Notes: generated by a model from the letters alone, not told the origin. 64,000 bases of DNA from an uncultured Eubacteriales bacterium (GCA_902775345.1 CACYLW010000001.1:62001-126000); one strand, 5' to 3'. Positions 7,977 through 17,604 are shown, counted from the first letter of the stretch. Numbers and translations are program-made.

Positions 7977-9734
7977 ATGGATGCAACCAATGTGATCTCC
8001 TTATTAGGCGGCGTGGCGATGTTCCTCTTCGGAATGTCGGTTATGGGCGACTCGCTCAAGAAGGTAGCGGGAAGCAAAATGGAAATGATCCTGTATAAAC
8101 TTGCGGGAAATACTGTAAAAGGAATCCTGCTCGGAACAGGAGTAACGGCGGCTATCCAGTCATCATCTGCTACATCGGTCATGGTCGTCGGTTTCGTAAA
8201 CTCCGGCATGATGCAGGTGAAGCAGGCCATCGGTATTGTACTCGGGGCAATTCTCGGTACGTCCATCACGGGCTGGATACTTGCCCTCAACAGCATAGGC
8301 GGAGGCGGAGGCGTAGCTTCGCTGTTCAGCACTGAGGTGCTGACAGGCGTAGTAGCCCTGATAGGTATTCTGCTCTGGATGTTTTCAAAGAAAACTACGC
8401 ACAAGAACATCGGCGGCATCATGCTGGGCTTTGCTGTCCTCATGTACGGCATGAGCATGATGTCCGGAGCCATCGTTCCGCTGAGAACGGATCCGAAGTT
8501 CATTGACATGATGACGAGCTTCACCAACCCGATACTCGGCGTGCTGATCGGTGTGCTCGTAACGGCAGTAATACAGAGCGCGAGCGCTGCTGTAGGTATC
8601 CTCCAGGCTCTCGCCGTCACAGGAGCTGTCGAGTTCGACATGGCGTTCCCTATCCTGATGGGTATCGGCATCGGTGCTTCGGTACCGGTAATGCTGAGCG
8701 CCCTCGGAGCGAGCGTGAACGGCAAGAGAACGGCGTTTGTCTATCTCATAATCGACGTACTCGGAGCCATCCTGGTCGGAGGGATCTTCTATATCGTCAA
8801 TGCGGTAGTTCATTTCAGCTTCATGACCATGGAGATGACCATGGTCTCAGTTGCTCTCACAAATACGCTTTACAGACTTGCAGTCGTGATCCTGCTGGCA
8901 CCGTGTATCGGACTTCTGGAGAAGCTGGTCGTTACGCTCTTCCCGGAAGGTCAGGAGGCACTGGAAGAAAAGGCAGACATGGACAAGCTCGAGCCGAGAT
9001 TCCTCGATCACCCTACACTTGCTCTTGCACAGAGCAAGGAGGTCATTGAATCCATGGCGGCCAAGACACTTGAAAGTGTAATGGGAGTCATCGAGACCAG
9101 AAGAGAGTACAGCAGGGACGGCCTGAAGAGAGTGGTCGATCTCGAGAGAGTGATAGACCGGTACGAGGACAAGCTCGGAAACTATCTCTTCAAGCTCACC
9201 ACATCCGATCTGGATGAAGAGCATTCCGCAGAGGTCAGTAAGGATCTGAAAGTGCTCTCTGACTTCGAGAGAATGTCCGACCATGCAAGGAACATAGCTG
9301 AATCCATAGAAGAGATACATGAAAAGAAGATAGTATTTTCGGAAAGCGCATTAAGAGAACTGACTGTACTGGAGGATGCGATCCGGGAAATCACAAATCT
9401 TACCATATTCTCGTTTGCCAACAACAGCTACGACAATGCGCTTCGCGTTGACCCGCTGGAGGAAGTCATAGATGACATCTGTGACGCAATGAAGGCCAAT
9501 CATGTCGACAGGATCAGCAGACAGGAGTGCACGCTTGAGCACGGCTTCGTATTTAACGACATGATCACGGATTATGAGAGGATATCAGATCACTGCAGCA
9601 ATATAGCGCTGGATGTACTGGAAGCGGTTTCCGAGATCGAAGGAAAGCACGCATATCACAAACAGCCGAGCTTCAGGCATGATGAATTCTTCAAGAAGAA
9701 CTTTGCAGAATTTAAGAAACAGTTTGAAATATAA
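7977..9734 (+). CDS. Na/Pi-cotransporter family protein with PhoU-like C-terminus
   Basis: The 585-residue membrane protein has an N-terminal transporter domain (residues ~1-310) with the duplicated family signatures AIQSSSATSVMVVGF and AVIQSASAAVGILQAL, and a helical cytoplasmic PhoU-like domain (residues ~340-560) that follows the membrane part. Bacterial relatives such as NptA and E. coli YjbB move phosphate, in some cases outward. GGGAGAAAGG precedes ATG 7977. Expression is expected to respond to Mn2+ through the riboswitch immediately upstream, which makes phosphate or Mn-phosphate export under manganese stress a reasonable but untested role. A terminator follows. Confidence 0.92.
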   Translation: MDATNVISLLGGVAMFLFGMSVMGDSLKKVAGSKMEMILYKLAGNTVKGILLGTGVTAAIQSSSATSVMVVGFVNSGMMQVKQAIGIVLGAILGTSITGWILALNSIGGGGGVASLFSTEVLTGVVALIGILLWMFSKKTTHKNIGGIMLGFAVLMYGMSMMSGAIVPLRTDPKFIDMMTSFTNPILGVLIGVLVTAVIQSASAAVGILQALAVTGAVEFDMAFPILMGIGIGASVPVMLSALGASVNGKRTAFVYLIIDVLGAILVGGIFYIVNAVVHFSFMTMEMTMVSVALTNTLYRLAVVILLAPCIGLLEKLVVTLFPEGQEALEEKADMDKLEPRFLDHPTLALAQSKEVIESMAAKTLESVMGVIETRREYSRDGLKRVVDLERVIDRYEDKLGNYLFKLTTSDLDEEHSAEVSKDLKVLSDFERMSDHARNIAESIEEIHEKKIVFSESALRELTVLEDAIREITNLTIFSFANNSYDNALRVDPLEEVIDDICDAMKANHVDRISRQECTLEHGFVFNDMITDYERISDHCSNIALDVLEAVSEIEGKHAYHKQPSFRHDEFFKKNFAEFKKQFEI

Positions 9735-9752
9735 GATCAACAATATGCTTAA

Positions 9753-9780
9753 AGGACTGCCTTGGAGGTAGTCCTTTTTT
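9753..9780 (+). terminator. intrinsic terminator after the Na/Pi transporter gene
   Basis: AGGACTGCC pairs with GGTAGTCCT (one G-U) around a 5-base loop and is followed by a run of six T. Confidence 0.85.
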
Positions 9781-9848
9781 GCTGTATGAGATATAATTAA
9801 ACGTCGGCATTCAGCATGAACACAAAATGAGAGTCAAAAGGTCATAAA

Positions 9849-10889
9849 ATGAACGCGATTGCTATAGCAGTGTTATTCACGCTTATATTCTGGGGGATGT
9901 TCTATTATTCCTTCAGCAAGGACAGAAGCAGGTACCGCAACTGCCATCTGCTTTGCATGGCGCTGCTTTCTCTGGTACCGCTTATGACCATTGCCTCCGG
10001 AGACCAGGCCGGGGAAGTGATGCTTGTGACAGCCTGGCTGACGGTGTTTGCGATCATGATCGTCCCGTTCTTCCTGATACATAACGGTATCGTGATGATC
10101 AGAAATGAAGGCAGGAGCGCGGCGCATCTCCTCTCGCTGGCACTTGGCATAGCGATATTTGTGGGGGAAATACTTACCATATACAATGTTGTGCTCTATG
10201 CAAAGGTATTCGGGCTTGAGGCGCAGGATGTGTATCTACGTTCCCCTGTATTTCTCGTGACTACCCTGATTGCCGTGACAGTAATATACGGGTCGGTCTC
10301 GTTCCTCATATTCATGATCTACTCGGTCTTCCTGATGATCATCCCGAGGAGCAAGGACTTCGACTATGTGATAATCCACGGTGCAGGACTCATCAACGGT
10401 GAAAAGGTATCCAAGCTCCTGCAGGAGAGGCTGGATAAGGCCATACTGGTTTACCGCAAGGATCCGTCGCCCACGAAACTCATACCTTCGGGCGGAAAGG
10501 GCTCTGATGAAAACATCTCAGAAGCTGAGGCCATGAAGAGATACCTTCTGGAGCAGGGGATCTCCGAGAGCGATATCATTATGGAGGACAGATCGACTAC
10601 AACTCTTGAGAACCTGAAGTTTTCAAAGGAGATAATAGACAGCCGCGAGGGAAGAAAATATACAGCTCTGGTGACCAGCAACTACCATGTGTACAGAGCG
10701 CTCAGATACTGCCGCAGGGTAGGGCTGAAGTGCAAGGGAATCGGAAGCCGCGTTGCTTTCTATTACTGGCCGAGTGCGCTGATCCGCGAGTTCATAGCAG
10801 TACATACTGAGAAGAAGCACGCGATACTGTTCACTCTTGGATGGGCCTTCTGGATGTGGTTTATGGTAATGCTTATAAAAGCGAATTAG
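9849..10889 (+). CDS. membrane protein with DUF218 (YdcF/SanA/ElyC-like) domain
   Basis: The 346-residue protein starts with four to five hydrophobic segments (residues ~1-165). A DUF218 domain follows (residues ~175-310; DYVIIHGAGL, IPSGGKGSDE with EAEAMKRYLLEQG, and TTLENLKFSKEI), then a last hydrophobic helix (residues ~322-343). Members of this family are linked to envelope homeostasis, but their chemistry is poorly defined. A TATAAT at about 9791 suggests its own promoter. It ends 8 bases before the glycyl radical activase gene, so the three genes may be one operon, though a functional link is not evident. Confidence 0.85.
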   Translation: MNAIAIAVLFTLIFWGMFYYSFSKDRSRYRNCHLLCMALLSLVPLMTIASGDQAGEVMLVTAWLTVFAIMIVPFFLIHNGIVMIRNEGRSAAHLLSLALGIAIFVGEILTIYNVVLYAKVFGLEAQDVYLRSPVFLVTTLIAVTVIYGSVSFLIFMIYSVFLMIIPRSKDFDYVIIHGAGLINGEKVSKLLQERLDKAILVYRKDPSPTKLIPSGGKGSDENISEAEAMKRYLLEQGISESDIIMEDRSTTTLENLKFSKEIIDSREGRKYTALVTSNYHVYRALRYCRRVGLKCKGIGSRVAFYYWPSALIREFIAVHTEKKHAILFTLGWAFWMWFMVMLIKAN

Positions 10890-10897
10890 TATACATT

Positions 10898-11809
10898 ATG
10901 CACGCAGTAACAAATATACAGAAGTATTCGATACATGACGGTGACGGAATAAGGACGACGGTATTCTTTAAGGGCTGTCACCTGAGGTGCCGGTGGTGCC
11001 ACAACCCTGAAACGCAGCGTTTCGAGAAGGAGCTGCAGGTAGACGAACCGAAGTGCACGGGCTGCGGAAGGTGCGCGTCGGTCTGTCCTGAAGGAGCAAT
11101 TACGATATCGCCCGAAGGTAAATCCGTGACCGACCGTGACAAGTGCGTCGCATGCGGCAGATGTGAATCCGCCTGCCTCGGCAATTACCGCACTGTGGTG
11201 GGACGCGACTACAGCGTGAACGAACTCGTCAAGATATGCCTGCAGGACCTCATGTTCTATGAGCAGTCCGGCGGCGGGGTCACCCTGTCAGGCGGCGAGG
11301 TCATGGCGATGGATACGGACTACATTCTGCAGCTTGTAAAAAGGCTGCACAGAGAAGGAATAGCAGTCGCGATAGACACCTGCGGACAGGCTCCGTACAG
11401 CAATTATGAGGCGATTCTCCCCTACGTGGATACATGGCTTTATGATATAAAGGTCATGGACGATGAAAAGCACCGCAAGTACATGGGCATGGGCAACAAG
11501 CTCATACTCGAAAACCTGACCCGGCTCGCCGCGGCAGGCGCAAAAATATACATAAGGATCCCGGTGGTGAAAGAAGTCAACGGAGATACTGAGTCGATGG
11601 ATGAGATCATCAGGTTCCTCGGTGCCAACGACATAAGACCTTTGCAGGTAAATCTGCTGCCATATCACAGCACCGGCTCGCACAAATACGGAAAATTGGG
11701 AATGGAATATGCCGGACAGTCGCTGACGGCACCGTCAGACGAGGAAATGCAGGGCTTCGTCAGGCAGTGGAACGAAGCAGGCTTCGGCAATGTAAAAATC
11801 GGAGGGTAG
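10898..11809 (+). CDS. glycyl radical enzyme activase (radical SAM)
   Basis: The 303-residue protein installs the glycyl radical on the enzyme encoded next, using S-adenosylmethionine and an Fe-S cluster. GCHLRCRWCHNPET holds the radical-SAM CxxxCxxC motif. An inserted ferredoxin-like domain has two cluster motifs, CTGCGRCASVCP and CVACGRCESAC, as in activases of the non-PFL glycyl radical enzymes. SGGGVTLSGGEV is the SAM-binding GGE motif. ATG 10898 was chosen because homology begins there; the frame also stays open to 10841 inside the previous gene. The stop is one base before the start of the glycyl radical enzyme. Confidence 0.94.
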   Translation: MHAVTNIQKYSIHDGDGIRTTVFFKGCHLRCRWCHNPETQRFEKELQVDEPKCTGCGRCASVCPEGAITISPEGKSVTDRDKCVACGRCESACLGNYRTVVGRDYSVNELVKICLQDLMFYEQSGGGVTLSGGEVMAMDTDYILQLVKRLHREGIAVAIDTCGQAPYSNYEAILPYVDTWLYDIKVMDDEKHRKYMGMGNKLILENLTRLAAAGAKIYIRIPVVKEVNGDTESMDEIIRFLGANDIRPLQVNLLPYHSTGSHKYGKLGMEYAGQSLTAPSDEEMQGFVRQWNEAGFGNVKIGG

Positions 11810-11810
11810 T

Positions 11811-14183
11811 ATGGAAGAACGCGGAATGAACGCAAGAGTAAAGGCGCTGCGCAAGGTCAGCATGGAGACTCAGCCGCACATCGATCTCGAAAGAGCGATC
11901 ATAGAGACTGAGGTTTATAAAAAATGGGAAGGCAAGGTATCGCTTCCTGTGCTCAGGGCGATGGTGCTCAAGGAGTACTTCAGCAAGAAGACTCTCTATC
12001 TGGGAAAGGGAGAGCTCATCGTAGGTGAAAAGGGAAAAGATCCTCAGTCTTCGCCTACCTTCCCTGAGCTTACATGCCACACTATCGAGGACATGTACAT
12101 CATGAATGACCGCGCTGTGGTCAACTACACCGTGACCGCGCAGGATCTCAAGGATCAGGAAGAAATAATCATTCCTTTCTGGAAGGGCAAGTCCATGAGA
12201 GACAAACTTATCGCAGGCATGACGCACGAGTGGAGAAAGTGCTACGCGGCAGGCATGTTCACGGAGTTCATGGAACAGAGAGGCCCGGGACACACATGCG
12301 GAGGAAAGAACGTATTCACAAAGGGATACGCTGAATATAAAGAGGAGATCCAGGCAGCCATCGATGCCCTTGATTTCATGAACGATATCGAAGCGGTCGA
12401 GAAGAAAGACGAGCTCGAAGCAATGCTGATAGACTGCGACGCGGTCATGATACTCGGCCAGAGATATCAGAAACTGCTGAAAGCTGAAGCTGAGAAGTGT
12501 GCTGACCCTGTGCGCAAGGCAGAGCTTGAGCAGATGGCCGCAAACCTGGATGTCGTTCCTGCTCATGCGCCTCAGACTTACTGGCAGGCGATCCAGCTCT
12601 ACTGGTTCACGCACCTGGCTGTCACGTCAGAGCTCAATCCGTGGGACGCCTTCAGCCCGGGCAGGCTCGATCAGCATCTGTATCCTTACTATGAGAAAGA
12701 TGTTGAGGCAGGGATACTCGATGACGAAAGAGCTCTTGAGCTCCTCGAGTGCCTGTGGGTCAAGTTCAACAACCAGCCGGCTCCTGTTAAGGTTGGCGTC
12801 ACGCTCAAGGAGAGCGGCACATATACGGATTTTGCCAATATCAACACAGGCGGCATCAGGGAAGACGGCACAAACGGCGTCAACGCTGTCAGCTATCTCA
12901 TACTCGACTGCATGGACGAGATGAAGCTCGTGCAGCCTAACTCAAATGTCCAGATAAGCAAGAAGACTCCGCACAGATTCCTTAAGAGAGCCTGTGAGAT
13001 CTCAAGAGAGGGATGGGGCCAGCCTGCGTTCTATAATACTGACGAGATCGTGCAGGAGCTTCTGAACGCAGGAAAGACTCTTGAAGACGCGCGTCAGGGC
13101 GGTTCGTCCGGATGCGTTGAGACGGGCTCATGGGGAAATGAGGCATATATCCTTACCGGATATCTCAACATTCCGAAGATATTCCAGCTGACCCTTTACA
13201 ACGGCTTTGACGATCAGAGCGGAAAGCAGCTTGGACCTGAGACCGGCTATGCCTGGGATTTCGATACATACGAAGAACTGTGGGAAGCTTTCACGATACA
13301 GCTGAAGCACATGGTGGACGTGAAGGTGCGCGGAAACAACGTCATAGAAAAACTTTACGCCAAGTACATGCCTGCTCCATGCCTGTCCATCGTTACGAAT
13401 GACTGCATAAAAAACGGCAAGGACTACAACAACGGCGGATCCAGGTACAACACCAGATACATCCAGGGCGTCGGCATCGGAACAGTCACGGACTGCCTTG
13501 CTGCGATCAAATACAATGTATACGACAATAAGAACTTCACTATGAGGGAGCTCATGACAGCGCTCGACGACAACTTCGTCGGCCACGAAGAGATACTCAA
13601 CATGGTGCAGAACAAAACACCGAAGTACGGCAACGACGACGACTATGCTGACGACATCATGCAGGATGTATTCAGACAGTACAGGGACGAGGTGACCGGA
13701 CGTCCGACGATGAGCGGCGGACAGTATCACGTCGACATGCTGCCTACCACCTGCCACATCTACTTTGGCGAGGTTATCGGCGCTACTGCAAACGGGAGGC
13801 GCGCAAGGAAGCCTGTTTCCGAGGGTATTTCGCCAGAGAAATTCGCAGATACACACGGACCGACAGCAGTCATCAAGTCGTGCGCGAAGATGGATCACTG
13901 CTCCACGGGCGGAACTCTGCTCAATCAGAAATTTACACCGAGCGCGCTCGCGGGTGATACCGGACTCGAGAATCTTGCAAGTCTTATCAGAACATACTTC
14001 GCGATGGACGGCCACCATATCCAGTTCAATGTCTTCGACAAGGAGACCCTGCTGGAGGCCCAGAAGCATCCTGACGATTACAAGGATCTGATCGTACGTG
14101 TCGCAGGCTATTCCGACTATTTCAGGAACCTCGACGAAGAGCTTCAGAACGAGATAATCAACCGTACGGCACAGTCGTTTTAG
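11811..14183 (+). CDS. hypD: glycyl radical enzyme, trans-4-hydroxy-L-proline dehydratase (HypD)-like
   Basis: The 790-residue enzyme has the thiyl-radical cysteine (residue 435, in GSSGCVETGSWG) and the glycyl radical site (Gly766, in RVAGY), so it is a complete glycyl radical enzyme. From memory of the characterised Clostridioides difficile HypD, many long stretches match closely, including SELNPWDAFSPGRLDQHL, ANINTGGI, EAYILTGYLNIPKI and DMLPTTCHIYFGE. That supports dehydration of trans-4-hydroxyproline to pyrroline-5-carboxylate. No proC is adjacent, so another small substrate remains possible. GGAGGG lies just before ATG 11811. A strong terminator follows the gene. Confidence 0.8.
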   Translation: MEERGMNARVKALRKVSMETQPHIDLERAIIETEVYKKWEGKVSLPVLRAMVLKEYFSKKTLYLGKGELIVGEKGKDPQSSPTFPELTCHTIEDMYIMNDRAVVNYTVTAQDLKDQEEIIIPFWKGKSMRDKLIAGMTHEWRKCYAAGMFTEFMEQRGPGHTCGGKNVFTKGYAEYKEEIQAAIDALDFMNDIEAVEKKDELEAMLIDCDAVMILGQRYQKLLKAEAEKCADPVRKAELEQMAANLDVVPAHAPQTYWQAIQLYWFTHLAVTSELNPWDAFSPGRLDQHLYPYYEKDVEAGILDDERALELLECLWVKFNNQPAPVKVGVTLKESGTYTDFANINTGGIREDGTNGVNAVSYLILDCMDEMKLVQPNSNVQISKKTPHRFLKRACEISREGWGQPAFYNTDEIVQELLNAGKTLEDARQGGSSGCVETGSWGNEAYILTGYLNIPKIFQLTLYNGFDDQSGKQLGPETGYAWDFDTYEELWEAFTIQLKHMVDVKVRGNNVIEKLYAKYMPAPCLSIVTNDCIKNGKDYNNGGSRYNTRYIQGVGIGTVTDCLAAIKYNVYDNKNFTMRELMTALDDNFVGHEEILNMVQNKTPKYGNDDDYADDIMQDVFRQYRDEVTGRPTMSGGQYHVDMLPTTCHIYFGEVIGATANGRRARKPVSEGISPEKFADTHGPTAVIKSCAKMDHCSTGGTLLNQKFTPSALAGDTGLENLASLIRTYFAMDGHHIQFNVFDKETLLEAQKHPDDYKDLIVRVAGYSDYFRNLDEELQNEIINRTAQSF

Positions 14184-14208
14184 AGCATGACCGGTTATGA
14201 TGATCAGG

Positions 14209-14237
14209 AGGAGCGGACAATGTCTCCGCTCCTTTTT
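14209..14237 (+). terminator. intrinsic terminator after the glycyl radical enzyme gene
   Basis: A 9-bp stem (AGGAGCGGA with TCCGCTCCT) with a 7-base loop runs into TTTTT. Confidence 0.88.
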
Positions 14238-14249
14238 GTGTGCCGCATA

Positions 14250-14278
14250 TTGTGATATATTTGTCTTATCAATTATTA
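14250..14278 (+). promoter_or_regulatory. possible promoter of the C69 dipeptidase operon
   Basis: TTGTGA, a 17-base spacer and TTATTA lie directly between the preceding terminator and the next gene. The match to consensus is partial. Confidence 0.4.
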
Positions 14279-14298
14279 GGTTCAGGAGGTAAAAGTTA

Positions 14299-15759
14299 AT
14301 GTCGTGCACAACTGTGCTTGTAGGGAAAGGGGCTAGTAACGACAACACAACAATGATTTCAAGGACTGACGACGGACACTTCGATGTAAAGAAGACCGTA
14401 GTAGTCGATCCTAAAAAACAACCTAAAAAGTATAAAAGCAAGATCTCGCATCTCGAGATACAGCTGCCGGACGATCCGATGAGGTACACCGCGTGTCCGA
14501 GCGTAGATCCGAAAAACGGCATCTGGGCAGCAACCGGTATCAATGAGGCAGGTGTCGGAATGAGCGCCACGGAGACGCTCACTTCGAATGAGCGGGTGCT
14601 GTCTGCCGATCCGCTTGTCGAGTACAAACCTGCGAAAGGAAGGCAGAAGGCGGTTCCGGGAGGCATAGGCGAAGAGGACATCGTGGTGCTCGTGCTCCCG
14701 TACATCCGCAGCGCCAGAGAGGGCGTCATAAGGCTGGCATCACTCCTCGAAGAGTACGGCACTTATGAGTGCAACGGAATTGCCTTCAATGATGAGAATG
14801 AAGTCTGGTGGCTTGACACCATAGGCGGACATCACTGGATCGCGACAAGGATCCCTGATGACTGTGTAGTCATCAATCCGAACCAGTTCAGCACTGACAA
14901 TTTCGATCTTGATGACGCGTTCGGAAAGCAGGAATCCCACATGTGTTCAGCCGATCTCGTGGAGTTCATCAGGGACAACAACCTTGACTGCAACCAGAAC
15001 GGGGAGTTCGATCCCAGAAAGATCTTCGGCTCGCGCCGCGACATGGATCATGTCTACAACACTCCGAGAGCATGGTTCATAGGACGCTATCTTGCTCCGA
15101 AGTCGCACAGCTGGGATGGTCCGGAGGCGGAATTCAACCCTGAGAGCGACGATATCCCATGGTCGCTGGTACCTGACAGAAAGGTCACGGTAGAAGACGT
15201 GCAGTATCTGCTGGCGGCACACTTCCAGGGAACGCCTTACGATCCGTACGGAAAACGCGAGATCGGACTCAGCGGCAAGTACCGTCCTATCGGAATCAAC
15301 CGCACGGGAGTCACACACATAACACAGATCAGAAACGGTGTTCCTGCTGAGATAAAAGGCATACAGTGGATCTGCTACGGATGCACCACGTTCTCGTGCT
15401 GGGTGCCGCTGTATACGAATGTACCATCCATACCGGATTATCTGAGCAAGGTGACACTTGATGTTTCAACGGAAAACCTCTTCTGGGCATCAAGGCTCAT
15501 AGGAGCGATGGCTGACAAGGACTACGATCACTGCATACAGAACATCGAGAGATATCAGGACGCAGTCAACATCCGCGCGCGTCAGCTCATGATCGAGTAC
15601 GACAGGAAGATGGCTGAGACCGGGGACTTTACACTCGCCGCGGAAGCCAATAAAAAGATATGTGAAATGGCAAAAGAGGAGACCACAAAGGCTCTGGGCC
15701 GTATACTCGAAACCTCAAGCGTTCATATGAAGAACAACTCGAGACTGTCGGACAATTAG
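14299..15759 (+). CDS. peptidase family C69 dipeptidase
   Basis: The 486-residue protein begins MSCTTV, placing the nucleophilic cysteine at position 3, which becomes N-terminal after processing in this Ntn-hydrolase family. Other PepD/C69 features are SRTDDGHF, GINEAGVGMSATET and WWLDTIGGHHWIATRIPDD. These enzymes cleave a broad range of dipeptides in the cytoplasm. AGGAGGTAAA gives a very strong ribosome site. It is separated from the glycyl radical enzyme by a terminator and probably begins the transcript that includes aconitase X, so dipeptide cleavage may feed that pathway. Confidence 0.9.
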   Translation: MSCTTVLVGKGASNDNTTMISRTDDGHFDVKKTVVVDPKKQPKKYKSKISHLEIQLPDDPMRYTACPSVDPKNGIWAATGINEAGVGMSATETLTSNERVLSADPLVEYKPAKGRQKAVPGGIGEEDIVVLVLPYIRSAREGVIRLASLLEEYGTYECNGIAFNDENEVWWLDTIGGHHWIATRIPDDCVVINPNQFSTDNFDLDDAFGKQESHMCSADLVEFIRDNNLDCNQNGEFDPRKIFGSRRDMDHVYNTPRAWFIGRYLAPKSHSWDGPEAEFNPESDDIPWSLVPDRKVTVEDVQYLLAAHFQGTPYDPYGKREIGLSGKYRPIGINRTGVTHITQIRNGVPAEIKGIQWICYGCTTFSCWVPLYTNVPSIPDYLSKVTLDVSTENLFWASRLIGAMADKDYDHCIQNIERYQDAVNIRARQLMIEYDRKMAETGDFTLAAEANKKICEMAKEETTKALGRILETSSVHMKNNSRLSDN

Positions 15760-15763
15760 AGGG

Positions 15764-15786
15764 TTAACAACACTTCAGTGTGTTAA
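15764..15786 (+). repeat. inverted repeat in the gap before aconitase X
   Basis: TTAACAACACT and AGTGTGTTAA form a near-perfect palindrome with one extra base and a 2-base centre. No T-run follows, so an operator is as likely as an RNA hairpin. Confidence 0.45.
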
Positions 15787-15835
15787 AATATCAGTGAAGA
15801 TACAGGTATAAACTTAAGGAAAGGAGATGGGATAG

Positions 15836-17131
15836 TTGGATTATAAAGTAAAACTGACCGATGAGCAGAAAGCGATACTCGAAGGCTCAAAGGGCGAGAC
15901 TCTTGCGAAGGTCATGGAGTCACTGGTCAGATACGGCGAGCTGTTCGGCGCTACCGAGATGGTTCCTATCAGCAGCAAGTATAACCACCTCGTGACTTCG
16001 TTCGGCCTTAAGGCTCTGGGACCGGTCTATGATCTGATGGACAAGCTGCTCGAGGCAGGTGCTCCGTCCGGACAGAAATTTACGGTAGACCCTAAGCCGC
16101 TCGACAAAAACGTACCGAGCAATTTCGCGCAGGATGTCGTATTCAAGCTGTTCATGTACAGCAGGCAGAAAGACTACGAGAAACAGCTGGCTGATCTCGG
16201 ACTGCTCTCTGACAACGCGTTCACATGCACATGCTACATGGACGAAGTAGGCAACAAACCGGGCTTTGGCGAAGTGCTGAGCTGGTCGGAGTCATCAGCT
16301 GTCGTATACGCCAATTCGGTGCTCGGCGCAAGATGCAACCGTAACTCCGGCATCATCGACCTCATGGGTTCTGTCATAGGATATGTTCCGAAATTCGGTC
16401 TCCTTACGGATGAGGGGCGCAAGGCTGACTGGATCGTAGAGATAAAGACCACAAAGAAGCCTGAGGCACAGCTGCTCGGATCAGCCATCGGCATGAAGGT
16501 GATGGAGGACGTGCCTTATGTAAAGGGTCTCGACAAGTGGCTCGGTACAGAACTCGATGACGAAGCGTGCACATACCTTAAGGACTTCGGTGCTGCCACA
16601 GCTTCGAACGGAGCCGTAGGACTCTATCACATCGACAAGCTCACGCCGGAAGCTGCAAAGTACGGTGAATCGCTCATCAAAGAAGGCGCAAAGGTATATG
16701 TCGTAGACGATGATGAGCTCGAAAGAGTTTACAGGGAATACCCTGTAATATGGAAGAATAAGGACGCTGAGCCGAAGCTCTGCTTCATGGGCTGTCCGCA
16801 TATGAGCCTGCAGCAGCTCAAGGACTGGACAGAGAAGGTAGAAGAAGGACTCGCAAAGAGCGGCGCGCCTAAGGTATCGGTACCGACGGTCTTTACCGCT
16901 GCTCCTGATGTACTCGAAGCATTCGGGAAGACGGAATACGCAGACAGGCTCAAGGCTACCGGAGTCATCACTTCATATATCTGCCCGCTCATGTACATGA
17001 ACAATCCGCTCAGCGAGAAGATGCCTGTCATCACATCGAGCAACAAGCTCAGAACATACACGTCTGCCCGCTTCTACACGGACGATGAGATCGCAGAGCA
17101 GATCACACGCAACAGGAAAGGAGGCAAATAG
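15836..17131 (+). CDS. aconitase X catalytic (large) subunit
   Basis: The 431-residue protein belongs to the AcnX family; WSESSAVVYANSVLGARCNR is its signature, and cysteines in FMGCPHMSL and SYICPLMYMN are candidate Fe-S ligands. Characterised bacterial AcnX proteins dehydrate cis-3-hydroxy-L-proline, and archaeal ones dehydrate mevalonate 5-phosphate, so this is not a TCA aconitase. The start is a TTG preceded by AAGGAGATGG at 6-base spacing. The small swivel subunit follows after 2 bases. Proximity to a HypD-like enzyme favours a hydroxyproline substrate by inference. Confidence 0.9.
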   Translation: MDYKVKLTDEQKAILEGSKGETLAKVMESLVRYGELFGATEMVPISSKYNHLVTSFGLKALGPVYDLMDKLLEAGAPSGQKFTVDPKPLDKNVPSNFAQDVVFKLFMYSRQKDYEKQLADLGLLSDNAFTCTCYMDEVGNKPGFGEVLSWSESSAVVYANSVLGARCNRNSGIIDLMGSVIGYVPKFGLLTDEGRKADWIVEIKTTKKPEAQLLGSAIGMKVMEDVPYVKGLDKWLGTELDDEACTYLKDFGAATASNGAVGLYHIDKLTPEAAKYGESLIKEGAKVYVVDDDELERVYREYPVIWKNKDAEPKLCFMGCPHMSLQQLKDWTEKVEEGLAKSGAPKVSVPTVFTAAPDVLEAFGKTEYADRLKATGVITSYICPLMYMNNPLSEKMPVITSSNKLRTYTSARFYTDDEIAEQITRNRKGGK

Positions 17132-17133
17132 AC

Positions 17134-17592
17134 ATGAAGACATTCCAGGGACGCGTAGTCGCGCCGGGCAGGGTCTCTGCCGAGGCGCTCGTATCACATG
17201 GCGGTCTTAACACGCTCGCTTCCTTCCAGAAGGCACTGCAGTTCGGCGATAAGAAGGCGACATGCGGCGACCAGAACAATCCTGACCTTTATGGAAAGCA
17301 GATGGCCGGCAAGGCGCTCTGCCTGCCTCAGACCATAGGTTCCACTACAGGCGGACTGGTGCTGTACTGCGCATGCTCGATGGGACGCCAGCCTGCAGCG
17401 ATGCTGTTCTCGAATCCTATCGATTCGCTGGCAGCTGCCGGAGCCATTCTGGCCGATGTATGGCTCGATGCTCCTGAAGCAAAGATGCCGGTAGTTGACT
17501 CACTTGGTGATGAGTTCCTCGAGTACGTAAAGGACGGCATGAACATCATCATCCAGGAAGACGGAAAAGTATTGGTAAGCGATCCATTCTAG
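17134..17592 (+). CDS. aconitase X swivel-domain (small) subunit
   Basis: The 152-residue protein matches the DUF126/AcnX small domain, with VAPGRVSAEALVS at the start, IGSTTGGLVLY in the middle and a D-SLG segment (MPVVDSLGDE) near the end. In split AcnX enzymes this chain completes the active site of the large subunit. AGGAGGCAAATAGAC precedes the ATG, and only 2 bases separate the genes, so 1:1 coupled synthesis is expected. Confidence 0.9.
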   Translation: MKTFQGRVVAPGRVSAEALVSHGGLNTLASFQKALQFGDKKATCGDQNNPDLYGKQMAGKALCLPQTIGSTTGGLVLYCACSMGRQPAAMLFSNPIDSLAAAGAILADVWLDAPEAKMPVVDSLGDEFLEYVKDGMNIIIQEDGKVLVSDPF

Positions 17593-17604
17593 AATCAGAT
17601 AATA

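Noticed and set aside
13128..14762. Long minus-strand ORF (544 aa)
   Set aside because: It lies antisense to the glycyl radical enzyme and C69 genes and has the low-complexity look of a shadow frame; both sense genes have clear family motifs.
15836..17592. TCA-cycle aconitase
   Set aside because: The sequence is aconitase X in two subunits, a family with different known substrates, and lacks the architecture of AcnA/AcnB.
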